Shown: piece after piece, positions 53,166 through 62,226 of the stretch
How positions within the stretch are numbered: the first letter of the stretch is position 1
How the letters are laid out: every line of letters begins with the position of its first letter
Assembly: GCF_006968745.1 (NCBI RefSeq)
Contig: NZ_CP030118.1
Span: 496,001 to 560,000 of the forward strand
Length of the DNA: 64,000 bases
Direction: 5' to 3'
Source of the DNA: Brasilonema sennae CENA114
GTDB lineage: Bacteria; Cyanobacteriota; Cyanobacteriia; Cyanobacteriales; Nostocaceae
Program-made: the position numbers and the translations under genes
The notes under the pieces: generated by a model
The model's database searches: none
Seen by the model: the letters and a program-made list of their open reading frames with translations, nothing else
Told to the model about the DNA's origin: nothing

Positions 53166-54023
53166 TTAACTTTGCTGTGAGTTTGACTGGGTAGATTGAT
53201 CTGCTGGCTGTGTCTTCTCCTCTTTTTTCTGACTCTCAGTCACTGCTTGCAATTGATTGAGGTGAATATTATTCACTTGAGTAATAAAGTTTTCTATTGC
53301 CTCCTTTGCCTTTTGTTGTTGTTGGCTTTCGTCAACTGAGTCATAGCAACGATAAGATGGAGTTATTCCCAAGACAAATTTTTCTTGTTCCGCTTCTAAC
53401 GATTCAACTGTCGTGTTAGCAGAAATCCAATTTTCCTGAAAAGGAAACGAGGTGACTACACTAGCAACTATGGAGGCAATAGCTGGAAAGATTACGGGTA
53501 GCCACTTCAGTAAACTTTGACCTGGTTCCAATTTGTCTACCAAAACTAAAATTGGTGTCACTCCTGAGAAAACAATGGTTCCGATTTGCAAACTATAGTA
53601 AAGATTTCTCGATAGATTTCGAGTTTTTTTATAATCGTCAATCAACTCTTGGGAATACTGTAAAGCCTTTTCTCTGGCTGGGGCAATCGGGTTCTTTGTG
53701 GAGTGATTGTTACTGTTCATTAGATAGAGTTCGGCTTTTCTCTGTAGATCGAGTTTAGAAGCGGCGTTACTAGAAACCCGAAACACTTGTTGATTGATGA
53801 GGAACAGAAAAACAAAGATAGCCAAAGAAATAGATCCAGTGAGTACGACTGTTGGATTGTCTGGAAGAACAAAAGTAATAACACCTGAACCAATAAAAGC
53901 AGCTAAAAAGAAATACTCAATGATCTTCAAAGTAAATAACAACATTTTTTGACTTGATGAGGAGGATGATTGTTCCTGCATATCGGACATATCTGTCTGG
54001 TTTTTTGGCTCAATAGTAGTCAT
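53166..54023 (-). CDS. DUF4231/SLATT-like membrane protein
   Basis: A 285-residue membrane protein with four hydrophobic helices in two pairs: about 33-55 and 62-82 (IIEYFFLAAFIGSGVITFVL, VVLTGSISLAIFVFLFLIN), then about 147-165 and 175-192 (LQIGTIVFSGVTPILVLV, WLPVIFPAIASIVASVVTSF). The C-terminal half carries FQENWISANTTVESLEAEQEKFVLG, typical of DUF4231/SLATT, and a Gln/Ser/Thr-rich cytoplasmic tail. SLATT proteins are often effectors in nucleotide-signalling conflict systems, but no CARF, nucleotidyltransferase or other partner gene is adjacent. Confidence 0.75.
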   Translation of the reverse strand: MTTIEPKNQTDMSDMQEQSSSSSSQKMLLFTLKIIEYFFLAAFIGSGVITFVLPDNPTVVLTGSISLAIFVFLFLINQQVFRVSSNAASKLDLQRKAELYLMNSNNHSTKNPIAPAREKALQYSQELIDDYKKTRNLSRNLYYSLQIGTIVFSGVTPILVLVDKLEPGQSLLKWLPVIFPAIASIVASVVTSFPFQENWISANTTVESLEAEQEKFVLGITPSYRCYDSVDESQQQQKAKEAIENFITQVNNIHLNQLQAVTESQKKEEKTQPADQSTQSNSQQS

Positions 54024-54481
54024 TGCTCAGTAACCAATTCGTACAAACAACTATAGAAGTTCCTGTAGCAAAATGCTTTTCAGGATAAAAATAGCAGGAT
54101 TTAAATACAGATTGGAGGATCTTTGATATTTTTTTCGTGATATTCTGACTGGCTTTGCCAAAACTTGGGTATATTATCATTTTTTTTGATACAAGTGCAA
54201 CCACAGATCAGACACTTGAGCTATATATATATCCAAATACTTCTAGTATAAAAAGTTATCATCAGTCTGTTTCATCGGTGAGATTTGACGCTGCACCTCA
54301 ACTTTAAACATTGGTAGCAAGAACAAGCAGAGCTTTCTCGCATGTGATAACTGCATTAATTTCTAGAAAAAGTATTGCTGCTTTCTACGGAAAACTAGAG
54401 CAACGAGTGCCATACGCCTTTATGCGTCTGCGCTTTGCGCAAAGCTGCACGCACTTGCGTTCGCATATCGCCGTTAATCTG

Positions 54482-54661
54482 CTAGGAGTATCCTTCAAGG
54501 GGTGGGAGTGTTAGGGAGGATTCGATTTCGGCGTATTTAGCCCACAGACTTAAGTTTGTATAGCCTTTGAATTCTATTCGCTGGGCGTATTTTCCAAAAT
54601 GGGATACTCTGGAGAGCTTTAACACGAAGCGCTTAAGATGACAAGCACTAAAATTATCAAA
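54482..54661 (-). pseudogene. Coding remnant, C-terminal fragment of an unknown protein
   Basis: The minus-strand frame from 54661 to a TAG at 54482 reads ...LKRFVLKLSRVSHFGKYAQR, IEFKGYTNLSLWAKYAEIES, SLTLPPLEGYS-stop. The composition and natural stop look like the end of a real gene. There is no start codon and the upstream side is closed by a stop. I do not recognise the family. It lies in a 1-kb region (54024-55026) with no intact gene. Confidence 0.35.
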
Positions 54662-55026
54662 TTATAAAATATAATAACTTTCATGTCAATGCGTCACTCA
54701 TAAAATTAGGAATAGCGACATATATTGTCTGGTGAATATAAAAAATATGTAAAAAAAACAAATCTTTATTGACCATGTATTTCCACGCAATTAATCTATT
54801 GTACATATGCAATTTGATATTCAGACGTTCTCTAACTAACCAGAGAAATTTGGTAAAACTAATCAAAAAACTATTAGGAATTCATTCCGGAGTTTATATT
54901 TAGTATCCATAAAGTCTAATATAAATTGATCTCGTTTCAGCCTAAGTAGGATTGCAGCGACCAATCTATATACTTAAGTATGACTGTAGCTGTAGTCGTA
55001 AATTATATTTTTTTAAGGATAAACAA

Positions 55027-55869
55027 ATGGTAAACATAGGCTATCATACAGCAAAATTTCAAGGGCAATTTATTCGTTCTGTTTATAGAGACATAGTTGT
55101 TAAGTTGGTCAAAGCTCCTATAAAACAAAATCGAAAAGTTCCAATTAAGATTTATTCTTTATCATGCGAGCGGGACTTGCCAGAACAAGTGGTAAGTATT
55201 CGGTCATTCATCCGTTATGTAGGTATTCCAGAAAAATTCACTGTTATTTCTGATGGTAGCTATACTGATGATAGTTGTCGTTTACTGTGCCGCATACATC
55301 CCTGTGTTGAGGTGGTGCCTTTAAAAAAACTTGTTAGAAACGACTTGCCTGAATGTGTTTCTGAATATGCTCAACACCATACAATGGGCAGAAAGTTATC
55401 GGCATTAATGTCAATTCCTGTGAATGGTCCAACGATCTACACTGATTCAGATATTTTGTTTTTCCCAGGTGGAATTGACTTAGTTGAGTTAGCTACTTCA
55501 GATGATCAATACACTAGATATCTACCTGATTGCTCTAATTCATTAGATGACAGAATTATTTGCGATGACTCCGAGAAGTTAAATCCAATCAATGCTGGAT
55601 TTATTTTATTCAAGCACGAGTTGGATTGGAGTTTTGCTATTGAACGTTTGGCGAAGATGGAAGGAGTTCCCTCGTATTTTACTGAACAAACAGTGGTGCA
55701 TCTGACAATCCACCAGAATCATGGCAAGCCTTTGTGCTCGCAACGATATGTTCTCAATGTAGAAGACCAATTTATTTATCCAGATAAATTTGCTAGTAAA
55801 GAAATTGCTTTAAGACATTATGTTAGGGATGTCAGACACAAGTTTTGGTTTAATTTAGCCTTAACTTGA
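55027..55869 (+). CDS. Glycosyltransferase-like (GT-A, DxD) protein
   Basis: A 280-residue protein with a probable nucleotide-diphospho-sugar transferase fold. The key motif is GPTIYTDSDILFFPGG, with the DxD metal-binding pair (about residue 140), preceded by SIRSFIRYVGIPEKFTVISDGS and followed by INAGFILFKHELDWS. I use the ATG at 55027 with AAGGATAAACAA upstream; the frame extends to 54952 without conserved sequence. It lies upstream of a polysaccharide-associated HAD protein on the same strand, suggesting surface glycan work. The acceptor is unknown. Confidence 0.65.
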   Translation: MVNIGYHTAKFQGQFIRSVYRDIVVKLVKAPIKQNRKVPIKIYSLSCERDLPEQVVSIRSFIRYVGIPEKFTVISDGSYTDDSCRLLCRIHPCVEVVPLKKLVRNDLPECVSEYAQHHTMGRKLSALMSIPVNGPTIYTDSDILFFPGGIDLVELATSDDQYTRYLPDCSNSLDDRIICDDSEKLNPINAGFILFKHELDWSFAIERLAKMEGVPSYFTEQTVVHLTIHQNHGKPLCSQRYVLNVEDQFIYPDKFASKEIALRHYVRDVRHKFWFNLALT

Positions 55870-55929
55870 TGATCCATAGAATTGGTGTTCATTAGAGGAT
55901 GTTTGGAAAGTTTAATTGAGTATACAAAA

Positions 55930-55990
55930 TTGTCGTAGATCCCCCTAAATCCCCCTTCCCAAGGGGGGAATTTTACCTCGTTTCCCAAAA
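55930..55990. repeat. C-rich/G-rich palindromic repeat (gatccccctaaatccccctt)
   Basis: A repeat common in cyanobacterial genomes, with CCCCCTTCCC-aaGGGGGG pairing, in the 221-base gap between the glycosyltransferase-like and HAD genes. No T-tract terminator. Confidence 0.6.
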
Positions 55991-56090
55991 GGATCTAAGG
56001 AGATCTTGAAGATCGGTGTGTTTCAAACAATACTTATAAAACATCCTTTTAGCTAATTTTTACTAAAAACGAATACATTAACACAACACA

Positions 56091-58118
56091 ATGCAAATCT
56101 CCTCATTTGACGTTTTCGACACCGTTCTGACACGAACTGTGGGAACACCAAAAGCGTTCTTTCTTTTGCTAGGTAAGCGATTAGCCAATCAATCTCTGAT
56201 TCACTGTACACCTGAAGCCTTCGTTCATGCTCGCACTACAGCTGAGTTCCGGGCATACAGCAATGTGGGTGAAAAATATTCTTTGCAGCAAATCTACACG
56301 GAAGTTGCGATCGCCCTGCGACTCACTGATGAGCAATGCGAAAAAATCATGCACATTGAATGTGCCTTGGAATCTGAGCTGATTCGCCCGATCCCGGTTG
56401 CAAGAGATCTCATACAGGCTGCCCGCAAGCAAAACAAGCGTGTGGTTTTCGTCTCCGATATGTATTTGCCTGCTGAGTTCATCAAAGACCAGTTAATGCG
56501 TCATTCGTTCTGGGTGGATGGTGATGAACTGTATGTATCTTATGAATACGGAAAATCCAAGGGAACAGGTGAACTTTTCCGAGAATTGCTCAGTCGTGAG
56601 GGTGTTTCGCCAGCGGAAGTATCTCATTATGGTAATGATTTGCGTATTGATGTTCAGGGGGCTAAAAAAGTTGGGTTGAAAGCTCAACATTTTTCCGAAG
56701 GCAACTTGAATCGATATGAGCAAAAACTAGAGTCACATTCCTATGCGACAGAGGGTTTATCTTCTGCTATGGCTGGTGCCTCCAGACTAGTGCGCTTGCA
56801 AGTTCCGGTATCATCATCAAAAGAAGAGGCTTTGCGTGATGCCGCTGCAGGTGTGGTAGCCCCGACATTAGTCGGCTATGTTCTCTGGATACTCCAACAG
56901 GCTCAGCGGATGGGTTTAAAACGGCTCTACTTTGTGTCGAGAGATGGTCAAGTTTTGCTGGAAATAGCGCGTAGATTAGTCGCCAAGCTCAACTTTCCTT
57001 GCGAACTTCGCTATATCTATGGCAGTAGATTATCGTGGAATCTGCCAGCAGTCGTCAGTCTTGATCAACAGCAGGCATTGGAGATGCTGAAAAGACCAAG
57101 CTGGATTTTGGATGGCACAAGTACCCTATCTATTCAAGATTTTCTGGCGCGGGTTTCTATTGCTCCCCAAGAGATTCGTGATAGCTTGGCTGCTGTTGGA
57201 TTCAAAGAAGAAGATTGGTTGCGAATTCTCAGTCCACAAGAGGTACAGCTGTTGCACCCAGTCCTTGACAAACCTGAAGTCAGTGACCTCATTCTTCAGA
57301 AAGCACAACAGAAGAAACAAGTTCTGATGAAATATCTAGAACAAGAGGGAGTGCTTGACTCAACGCCAAAGGGATTAGTTGATGTTGGTTGGTTTGGCAG
57401 TTCATATGATTCGTTAGCGGCACTTGTCAATGCCAACGGTGCCACACTTGATGTGGGTTTATTTTACGGCCTCAAAAGTAATTCCAAGGGAAATCAATCT
57501 GACTCTAAGAAAGGCTATTTCTTTGATCAACGGACAAGAACTGGCTTTAAAGATGTTTTACCTGAGTTGGGTATTGTTCCTTTGGAAATGTTTTGTAGTG
57601 CAGATCATGGTACCGTGCTTGGCTTCATGGAGGAAGGGGATCAAGTTCGACCAGTTTTCAAGGAAGAACATAATCAAAGGATTATCGACTGGGGACTACC
57701 AGTTGTCAGGAAGGCAGTTTACTCTTTTACAGAGAATCTGTTACTTGATTCAAACTTAGTGAATCCGTGGGCAGATGTGCGTGAAGCTTCTGCAGATGTG
57801 CTTCAGTCATTTTGGTTAAACCCTTCTTATACAGAGGCGAAGGCTTGGGGAGATTTTCCTTGGGAAGCAGGTCATAGTGAGAATACTAATTCTCTTGCTC
57901 AATCTTACTCTTGGGTAAATGTTGCTAAATCTTTTTTGACTGCAAGATTTGCTTATAATCAGGGTTTATGGTTTGAGGGATCAGTCGCCCAAAGTTCTCC
58001 ACCTGTCCAAAAGGCAATACAAGGTTTTCACCGCTATCGGCGCTTGCTGTTGCTTATCAAGTCCAAAGTTCTTACTCCTAGACTCAAGGTAGTTAAGCGC
58101 TCATTACAAACTCCTTAG
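56091..58118 (+). CDS. Large HAD-superfamily protein (COG5610 type)
   Basis: A 675-residue protein. The N-terminal HAD domain (about 1-215) has motif I SSFDVFDTVLTRTV, motif II VFVSDMYLPAEFI and motif III/IV SHYGNDLRIDVQGAKKVGL. The rest contains a second conserved module (LKRLYFVSRDGQVLLEIARRL, LVDVGWFGSSYDSLAALV, EMFCSADHGTVLGFMEEGD). Proteins of this architecture occur in capsule or exopolysaccharide loci and are annotated as predicted HAD hydrolases, some linked to glycosyltransferases. Substrate unknown. The neighbour upstream is a GT-A-like gene. Confidence 0.8.
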   Translation: MQISSFDVFDTVLTRTVGTPKAFFLLLGKRLANQSLIHCTPEAFVHARTTAEFRAYSNVGEKYSLQQIYTEVAIALRLTDEQCEKIMHIECALESELIRPIPVARDLIQAARKQNKRVVFVSDMYLPAEFIKDQLMRHSFWVDGDELYVSYEYGKSKGTGELFRELLSREGVSPAEVSHYGNDLRIDVQGAKKVGLKAQHFSEGNLNRYEQKLESHSYATEGLSSAMAGASRLVRLQVPVSSSKEEALRDAAAGVVAPTLVGYVLWILQQAQRMGLKRLYFVSRDGQVLLEIARRLVAKLNFPCELRYIYGSRLSWNLPAVVSLDQQQALEMLKRPSWILDGTSTLSIQDFLARVSIAPQEIRDSLAAVGFKEEDWLRILSPQEVQLLHPVLDKPEVSDLILQKAQQKKQVLMKYLEQEGVLDSTPKGLVDVGWFGSSYDSLAALVNANGATLDVGLFYGLKSNSKGNQSDSKKGYFFDQRTRTGFKDVLPELGIVPLEMFCSADHGTVLGFMEEGDQVRPVFKEEHNQRIIDWGLPVVRKAVYSFTENLLLDSNLVNPWADVREASADVLQSFWLNPSYTEAKAWGDFPWEAGHSENTNSLAQSYSWVNVAKSFLTARFAYNQGLWFEGSVAQSSPPVQKAIQGFHRYRRLLLLIKSKVLTPRLKVVKRSLQTP

Positions 58119-58163
58119 GAACAAAATCCCTTAACTTGTCCATAGTAGGAAGATCCTACTTTT

Positions 58164-58247
58164 AACCTCACCCTGCCCTGTCGGGCATCCCTCTCCTTAT
58201 TAAGGAGAGGGAAAGATTTTTGCGTAGCAAAAAGCGAGGGTGAGGTT
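58164..58247. repeat. 84-bp repeat with 11-bp inverted ends (AACCTCACCCT/AGGGTGAGGTT)
   Basis: Perfect 11-bp terminal inverted repeats and an internal CTCTCCTT-at-TAAGGAGAG palindrome. It lies between the convergent HAD and epimerase genes. MITE-like in form; no target duplication identified. Confidence 0.75.
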
Positions 58248-58341
58248 TTGAGTGAAATGTGTGTACACGGTAGCAAGCGAGGAGGTGCAGGTTTTTTACA
58301 CGGGTTGGTAACGCTTTTGAGGTCATTCAACGAAACTGACC

Positions 58342-59325
58342 TTACTTGATAAATGGCTTAACACCACTGATTTTTAAAACATCACTCACCGTCGCACAGT
58401 AATTTGGTAAACCGAAACTGCCGGGATTAATAAAATTTTCGTAACTAAAATGCCGATAGTTCATACAGAATCTATCCCAGGCAGCCATCTGAATGCGGAA
58501 CAAAACGATAATTAAATTGGCTAAAGATATAGATAGAGGGATGCGAAAGTAAATCTTTTTCCCAAGGTAGGCGCAAACTTCTTCAATTGCTTGGTTAGCA
58601 GTTAACTGTTTCTGACCTAAAACAAATGAGCGCGGTTCGTCTTCTTTGGGAGGATTATCAATCAAATACCGCACGACAGTGGCAATGTCTCGCCCGTGGA
58701 TGAAGTGGAAACTGCCATCTGCCTCAAAAAAGCGAATCAAATCTATATATTTCGTTACTTCTGGAATACCAGATGTAGCATGTGAGTAGGGTTTATTGCG
58801 ACCGCCGAAGGCGGCGGCTTCCGCATCGCCCCCCAGCACTAAAGTAGGAAAAACAGTCGTCACTTTGGGGGCTATAGCTAACTGCGATATCTTATGCAAA
58901 CAATCGTACTTGGAACGGATATAATCTGTACCCAGTTCGCCTGCTTCCTTCAAAGGTTGATTGTTGCGATCCAAAACGCTAGCTGTGGAAAAATAAATCA
59001 CTTGTTGGCATTTGTCTGGATCTAGCAAGTTGAGCAACTCATGGGTTTTATGGACATTAATATCAAAAGTCTGTTCACCGCCCCAAGCCGTCGCTGTTAG
59101 TACTGCAGTATCTATCGTTTTCAACAAGTCGGCAAATTTACTTATTTCTTGCATATCACCCTGCAAGACTGTCACACCAGGACGTGCTTGAGTATCGACT
59201 TGCAGTTTCTTTGGATTCCTAACCAGCAGATACAGTTCGTATTCTGTTTCTTGAATTAAGGCTTCACTTATGTAGTGACCGATACAACCACTTGCACCCG
59301 TGACTAAAATCCGTTTCTGGGTCAT
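58342..59325 (-). CDS. NAD-dependent epimerase/dehydratase (extended SDR)
   Basis: A 327-residue extended SDR. The N-terminal Rossmann motif is ILVTGASGCIGHYISEALIQ, followed by DMQEISKF and, at the active site, YFSTASVLDRNNQ and YIRSKYDC (YxxxK). The C-terminal half has substrate-binding features (FHFIHGRDIATVVRYLIDNP). I use the ATG at 59325 (MTQKRILVTG) rather than the TTG at 59337. The substrate is probably a nucleotide sugar, a flavonoid-like or a steroid-like compound; not determinable. Downstream of the ICMT gene on the same strand (80 bases). Confidence 0.85.
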   Translation of the reverse strand: MTQKRILVTGASGCIGHYISEALIQETEYELYLLVRNPKKLQVDTQARPGVTVLQGDMQEISKFADLLKTIDTAVLTATAWGGEQTFDINVHKTHELLNLLDPDKCQQVIYFSTASVLDRNNQPLKEAGELGTDYIRSKYDCLHKISQLAIAPKVTTVFPTLVLGGDAEAAAFGGRNKPYSHATSGIPEVTKYIDLIRFFEADGSFHFIHGRDIATVVRYLIDNPPKEDEPRSFVLGQKQLTANQAIEEVCAYLGKKIYFRIPLSISLANLIIVLFRIQMAAWDRFCMNYRHFSYENFINPGSFGLPNYCATVSDVLKISGVKPFIK

Positions 59326-59405
59326 AGAGAGTTTCAAATAAGATTCAGGAGTTATGCATTATGAATTGTGAATGGTAAAAAAGTTTCAAAATTCAAAGTA
59401 ACTTT

Positions 59406-59993
59406 CTAAAGTAAAAATTTTGGAATCACTCGCCCTGTACCAGACATGTAGTCTTGATACTGTTCCCTAAATGTATCAAGCATCATCTGCTCTTCTTGAG
59501 GTACTCGCTTTAAATACATCGGCACAAATGATACGATATAAGACAAACCGTAAATCCAGTTGTGCAAAAGGAGAGCTTGGGCAATTCCCCAAAGCCAAAA
59601 GGCTGCATACATAGGATGGCGAATGTATCGGTATACTCCAGTATCAACTAAAGAATGATTCTCCCGAACTGCTAGCGAGGCTGACCAGTTCAAACTCAAG
59701 TCTGTATGAGAACGCCAAAACAGCCAGATAGCCAATACAAAAAAAACTGTACCAAACCAACCAGTCCAATCAGGTAGGTTATACCCAGCAAAGTCGAGCC
59801 AAGGTGTAAAGACGCCAACTAGAGGCAGGATAAACATTCCTAGAAATGTTAACAACAGTGATAACTTCTCCTGAGTTGTTCTACGGTCATCTGTAATCTT
59901 GTTCTGTTTTACCAGTCGGGCGAAATAAAAGCGAATCACAAATACAACGATAAAGCAAATCAGAAAGATAACCTTTCGAGTAACTTCAGACAT
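59406..59993 (-). CDS. Isoprenylcysteine carboxyl methyltransferase (ICMT) family membrane protein
   Basis: A 195-residue integral membrane protein with about five TM helices, carrying the ICMT/PEMT signature VYRYIRHPMYAAFWLWGIAQAL and the downstream RVPQEEQMMLDTFREQYQDY, which bind SAM and the lipid substrate. Bacterial members are not known to act on prenylated proteins; they may methylate small lipids or other compounds. It lies 129 bases after an AraC-type regulator and 80 bases before the epimerase, all minus strand. Confidence 0.88.
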   Translation of the reverse strand: MSEVTRKVIFLICFIVVFVIRFYFARLVKQNKITDDRRTTQEKLSLLLTFLGMFILPLVGVFTPWLDFAGYNLPDWTGWFGTVFFVLAIWLFWRSHTDLSLNWSASLAVRENHSLVDTGVYRYIRHPMYAAFWLWGIAQALLLHNWIYGLSYIVSFVPMYLKRVPQEEQMMLDTFREQYQDYMSGTGRVIPKFLL

Positions 59994-60121
59994 CTTTCAA
60001 CTCCCTACAGAAGGTAGCGATTTTATTGATGATTGCTGAAGTTTAACAATCGTTCTCTGCTGCTGTCTTGCCTGTTGTTCCGAAAATTGTTTCAATCTTC
60101 CGATAATTTTCTTTCGAGAGT

Positions 60122-61027
60122 TTAGAGTGAGTCTCTAAATTTCTTGGGCGTGATGCCAGTGTGTTTTCGGAAAACCTTAGTGAAGTAGCTTTGGCTCTGG
60201 TAGCCAACTTGCTGACAAATTTCTACAATAGACAATTTTTGCTCTCGCAGCAGTTGTTTTGCACGTTTGATTCGACAATCAATCAGGTATTGATGTGGAG
60301 AAAAACCGATGGATTGCTTAAACAGGCAAGCGAAATAATGAGAACTCATCTCAACGAGGTCAGCAAGTTCCGTTAGACTAATATCTTGGTCAAAATGTGT
60401 TTGGATGTAGGTGAGCACCCGATCCAACTTCCACTTGGGGAGTCCATCAGCATACTGTTTGATTATCGGTTGACAGGTCGAATATCTACGTAGGAGATGG
60501 ACACACAGAACTGTTGCCATTGATTGGGCGTAGAGACGGCTTTCAACGCCACCTGATTCCAGTTCTGTTTTGAGTTCTAGTCCAATCTGTTGGATCAGCG
60601 CATCCCGAAATTTGAAGTTTGGTACAATCTCAAGGCGATTAGTATTCACCGCTTCATAAACAACTCGCTCAAAAAATGGCGTTTCTAAACAGAGATGGAT
60701 GCACTCATCTTCGTGATCGCACTGAGATTTAGGAGCCGTTTGATCAGCTGGAAACAGACTAATGTCGCCACTTTGATAATTTTCTTGACACCATCGCCCA
60801 TTAACCCACCGTCTTGCTTCAAATGGCTTGAGATAGATACTGATAAGGTGTTGTTTAAACTGACATTCAGGAGTTTCGTGCGCAGGTTCTCGATGATACA
60901 GAAAGTGAATCGTGTCCCAACTAACCTCATAGCTCGTGAGGACGGGAGAATCAACTAGAATCTGCTTCAGGGAATCCCTTTGGCTAAAGTCAATCGCTCT
61001 AGGGTAATTGTGCTGTATCACAGACAT
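60122..61027 (-). CDS. AraC-family transcriptional regulator
   Basis: A 301-residue regulator: a cupin-like N-terminal sensing half (about 30-150: FKQHLISIYLKPFEARRWVN, GDISLFPADQTAPKS) and a C-terminal HTH_18 pair (about 205-300: WKLDRVLTYIQTHFDQDISL, LTELADLVEMSSHYFACLFK, GFSPHQYLIDCRIKRAKQLL, SIVEICQQVGYQSQSYFTKVF). ICMT and the epimerase follow downstream on the same strand; the three may form a unit controlled by this protein. The inducer is unknown. Confidence 0.92.
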   Translation of the reverse strand: MSVIQHNYPRAIDFSQRDSLKQILVDSPVLTSYEVSWDTIHFLYHREPAHETPECQFKQHLISIYLKPFEARRWVNGRWCQENYQSGDISLFPADQTAPKSQCDHEDECIHLCLETPFFERVVYEAVNTNRLEIVPNFKFRDALIQQIGLELKTELESGGVESRLYAQSMATVLCVHLLRRYSTCQPIIKQYADGLPKWKLDRVLTYIQTHFDQDISLTELADLVEMSSHYFACLFKQSIGFSPHQYLIDCRIKRAKQLLREQKLSIVEICQQVGYQSQSYFTKVFRKHTGITPKKFRDSL

Positions 61028-61111
61028 TTGCTTTGGATAACGACTCTAGGTGTAAGGAACAAAAGCCAGCCTTTTGATCTAGTTTGGCAGACAGCCAGGG
61101 GACACAAAAGA

Positions 61112-61192
61112 TTGCGCCCCTAACCTCGGCTGATCATACAACTGCACTGCTAAGTTGCTTTGCCGTTTCAAAGAAGAAAGCAACATTCTCCT
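61112..61192 (-). pseudogene. Duplicate of the hemE 3' end
   Basis: These 81 bases match 62205-62285, the end of hemE and its stop region, with no gaps and six mismatches. On the minus strand it reads [22 protein letters not shown]. It is only a fragment and forms one half of a direct repeat about 1.09 kb apart flanking the SMI1/KNR4 gene. Confidence 0.85.
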
Positions 61193-61275
61193 TAACTGTC
61201 CCCTACCAAACTCCGTGGGCAGTGTCCACCCTATAACTTCTGAAACATCTAAATTGCATTCATGACGGGCGATGG

Positions 61276-61980
61276 TTAGGGTCTGCCAAACAGCAGTGGC
61301 ACGACATCCAAGAAATGGCTATTCCGTGGCTCTTTGAGATCCAATGAACGCTCACTGCTCTTGTAATTGCCACTTTGATACTGGGCGAGCATCCAAGCGA
61401 TGAAGTTGGAGAGCGAAGAAGCAACCACAAACTTATTGTTCTCATCGCGCCCGAAGTTAATTACCTGACCTACCACGCCTGCGGGACCGGGGTCTACATC
61501 TATTCCGAGGTGATTACTCCCCCCGTCATACGTAAGAGGTATCCACTTGACGTTAATGTAGGTGGGCTTGATTGCGCCATTAGGGTAGGATTCGCCGGTA
61601 ATCTCGGTTGCGATCTCTTGATCTTCGTCAGCAATCTCGCGCCAACCGTCCCAATGCTTGTAGAGAGCCTGCGTACTTAGAACAGGCAAACCACAAAACA
61701 ACCCTGTGGTCTCTCCCTTTTGCCCGTCATGACGCCTGTAGAAAGCCTTAAAGTCTTCCGGTAGCCTGCAATTCAAGCGACGCTCTAACTCACTGAGTTC
61801 CTTGTTCGAGCATCCGGGGTTGAGGTCGGCAAGTACTTCGGGGAGTTGCTGACCCAGCCAATGTTCTAAAGCTAACCAGAGTTCATCCATTTTTGTGACT
61901 GATTGCGCCTGTCCATAGTGTATTCCCGCTGCTACTCCTAGACTGCTACCCGCCAAGCTCAGAAAAGTACGACGTTTCAT
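61276..61980 (-). CDS. SMI1/KNR4-family protein with Tat-like signal
   Basis: A 234-residue protein with a start at 61980 (MKRRTFLSLAGSSLGVAAGI; RRxFL twin-arginine-like pattern and a hydrophobic run, then GQAQS). The mature part is a SMI1/KNR4 (SUKH-type) domain: CSNKELSELERRLNCRLPED, FKAFYRRHDGQK, and later WIPLTYDGGSNHLGIDVDPG and VINFGRD. SUKH proteins are frequently immunity proteins of polymorphic toxins, but can have other roles, and an exported one is unusual. No toxin gene is adjacent. The gene is bracketed by the hemE-end direct repeat. Confidence 0.78.
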   Translation of the reverse strand: MKRRTFLSLAGSSLGVAAGIHYGQAQSVTKMDELWLALEHWLGQQLPEVLADLNPGCSNKELSELERRLNCRLPEDFKAFYRRHDGQKGETTGLFCGLPVLSTQALYKHWDGWREIADEDQEIATEITGESYPNGAIKPTYINVKWIPLTYDGGSNHLGIDVDPGPAGVVGQVINFGRDENNKFVVASSLSNFIAWMLAQYQSGNYKSSERSLDLKEPRNSHFLDVVPLLFGRP

Positions 61981-62226
61981 AGAATGCTGCTTTAGATGGA
62001 ACATCTAAGTGTCTTTCTTTACAAAGTAGCATTACGAGAGCGGCAATTGCCCACCAATCACCTTCCACCTACGCTTTAACTGATTACCTCACGATTTCAG
62101 TTGCGATTTCAGCCTAACACCCCTTTCAAGGTGAATAGACTGAAACATATGTTTAAAGGAAATACTGTGCCATAGCGATTCGACACTCAGGAGGCGCGGC
62201 GGCTTTGCGCCCCTGACTTCGGCTTG

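Noticed and set aside
53166..54023. DUF4231/SLATT protein as part of a CBASS-like defence system
   Set aside because: No nucleotide cyclase, CARF or other partner gene lies nearby, so the membrane protein alone does not support that call.
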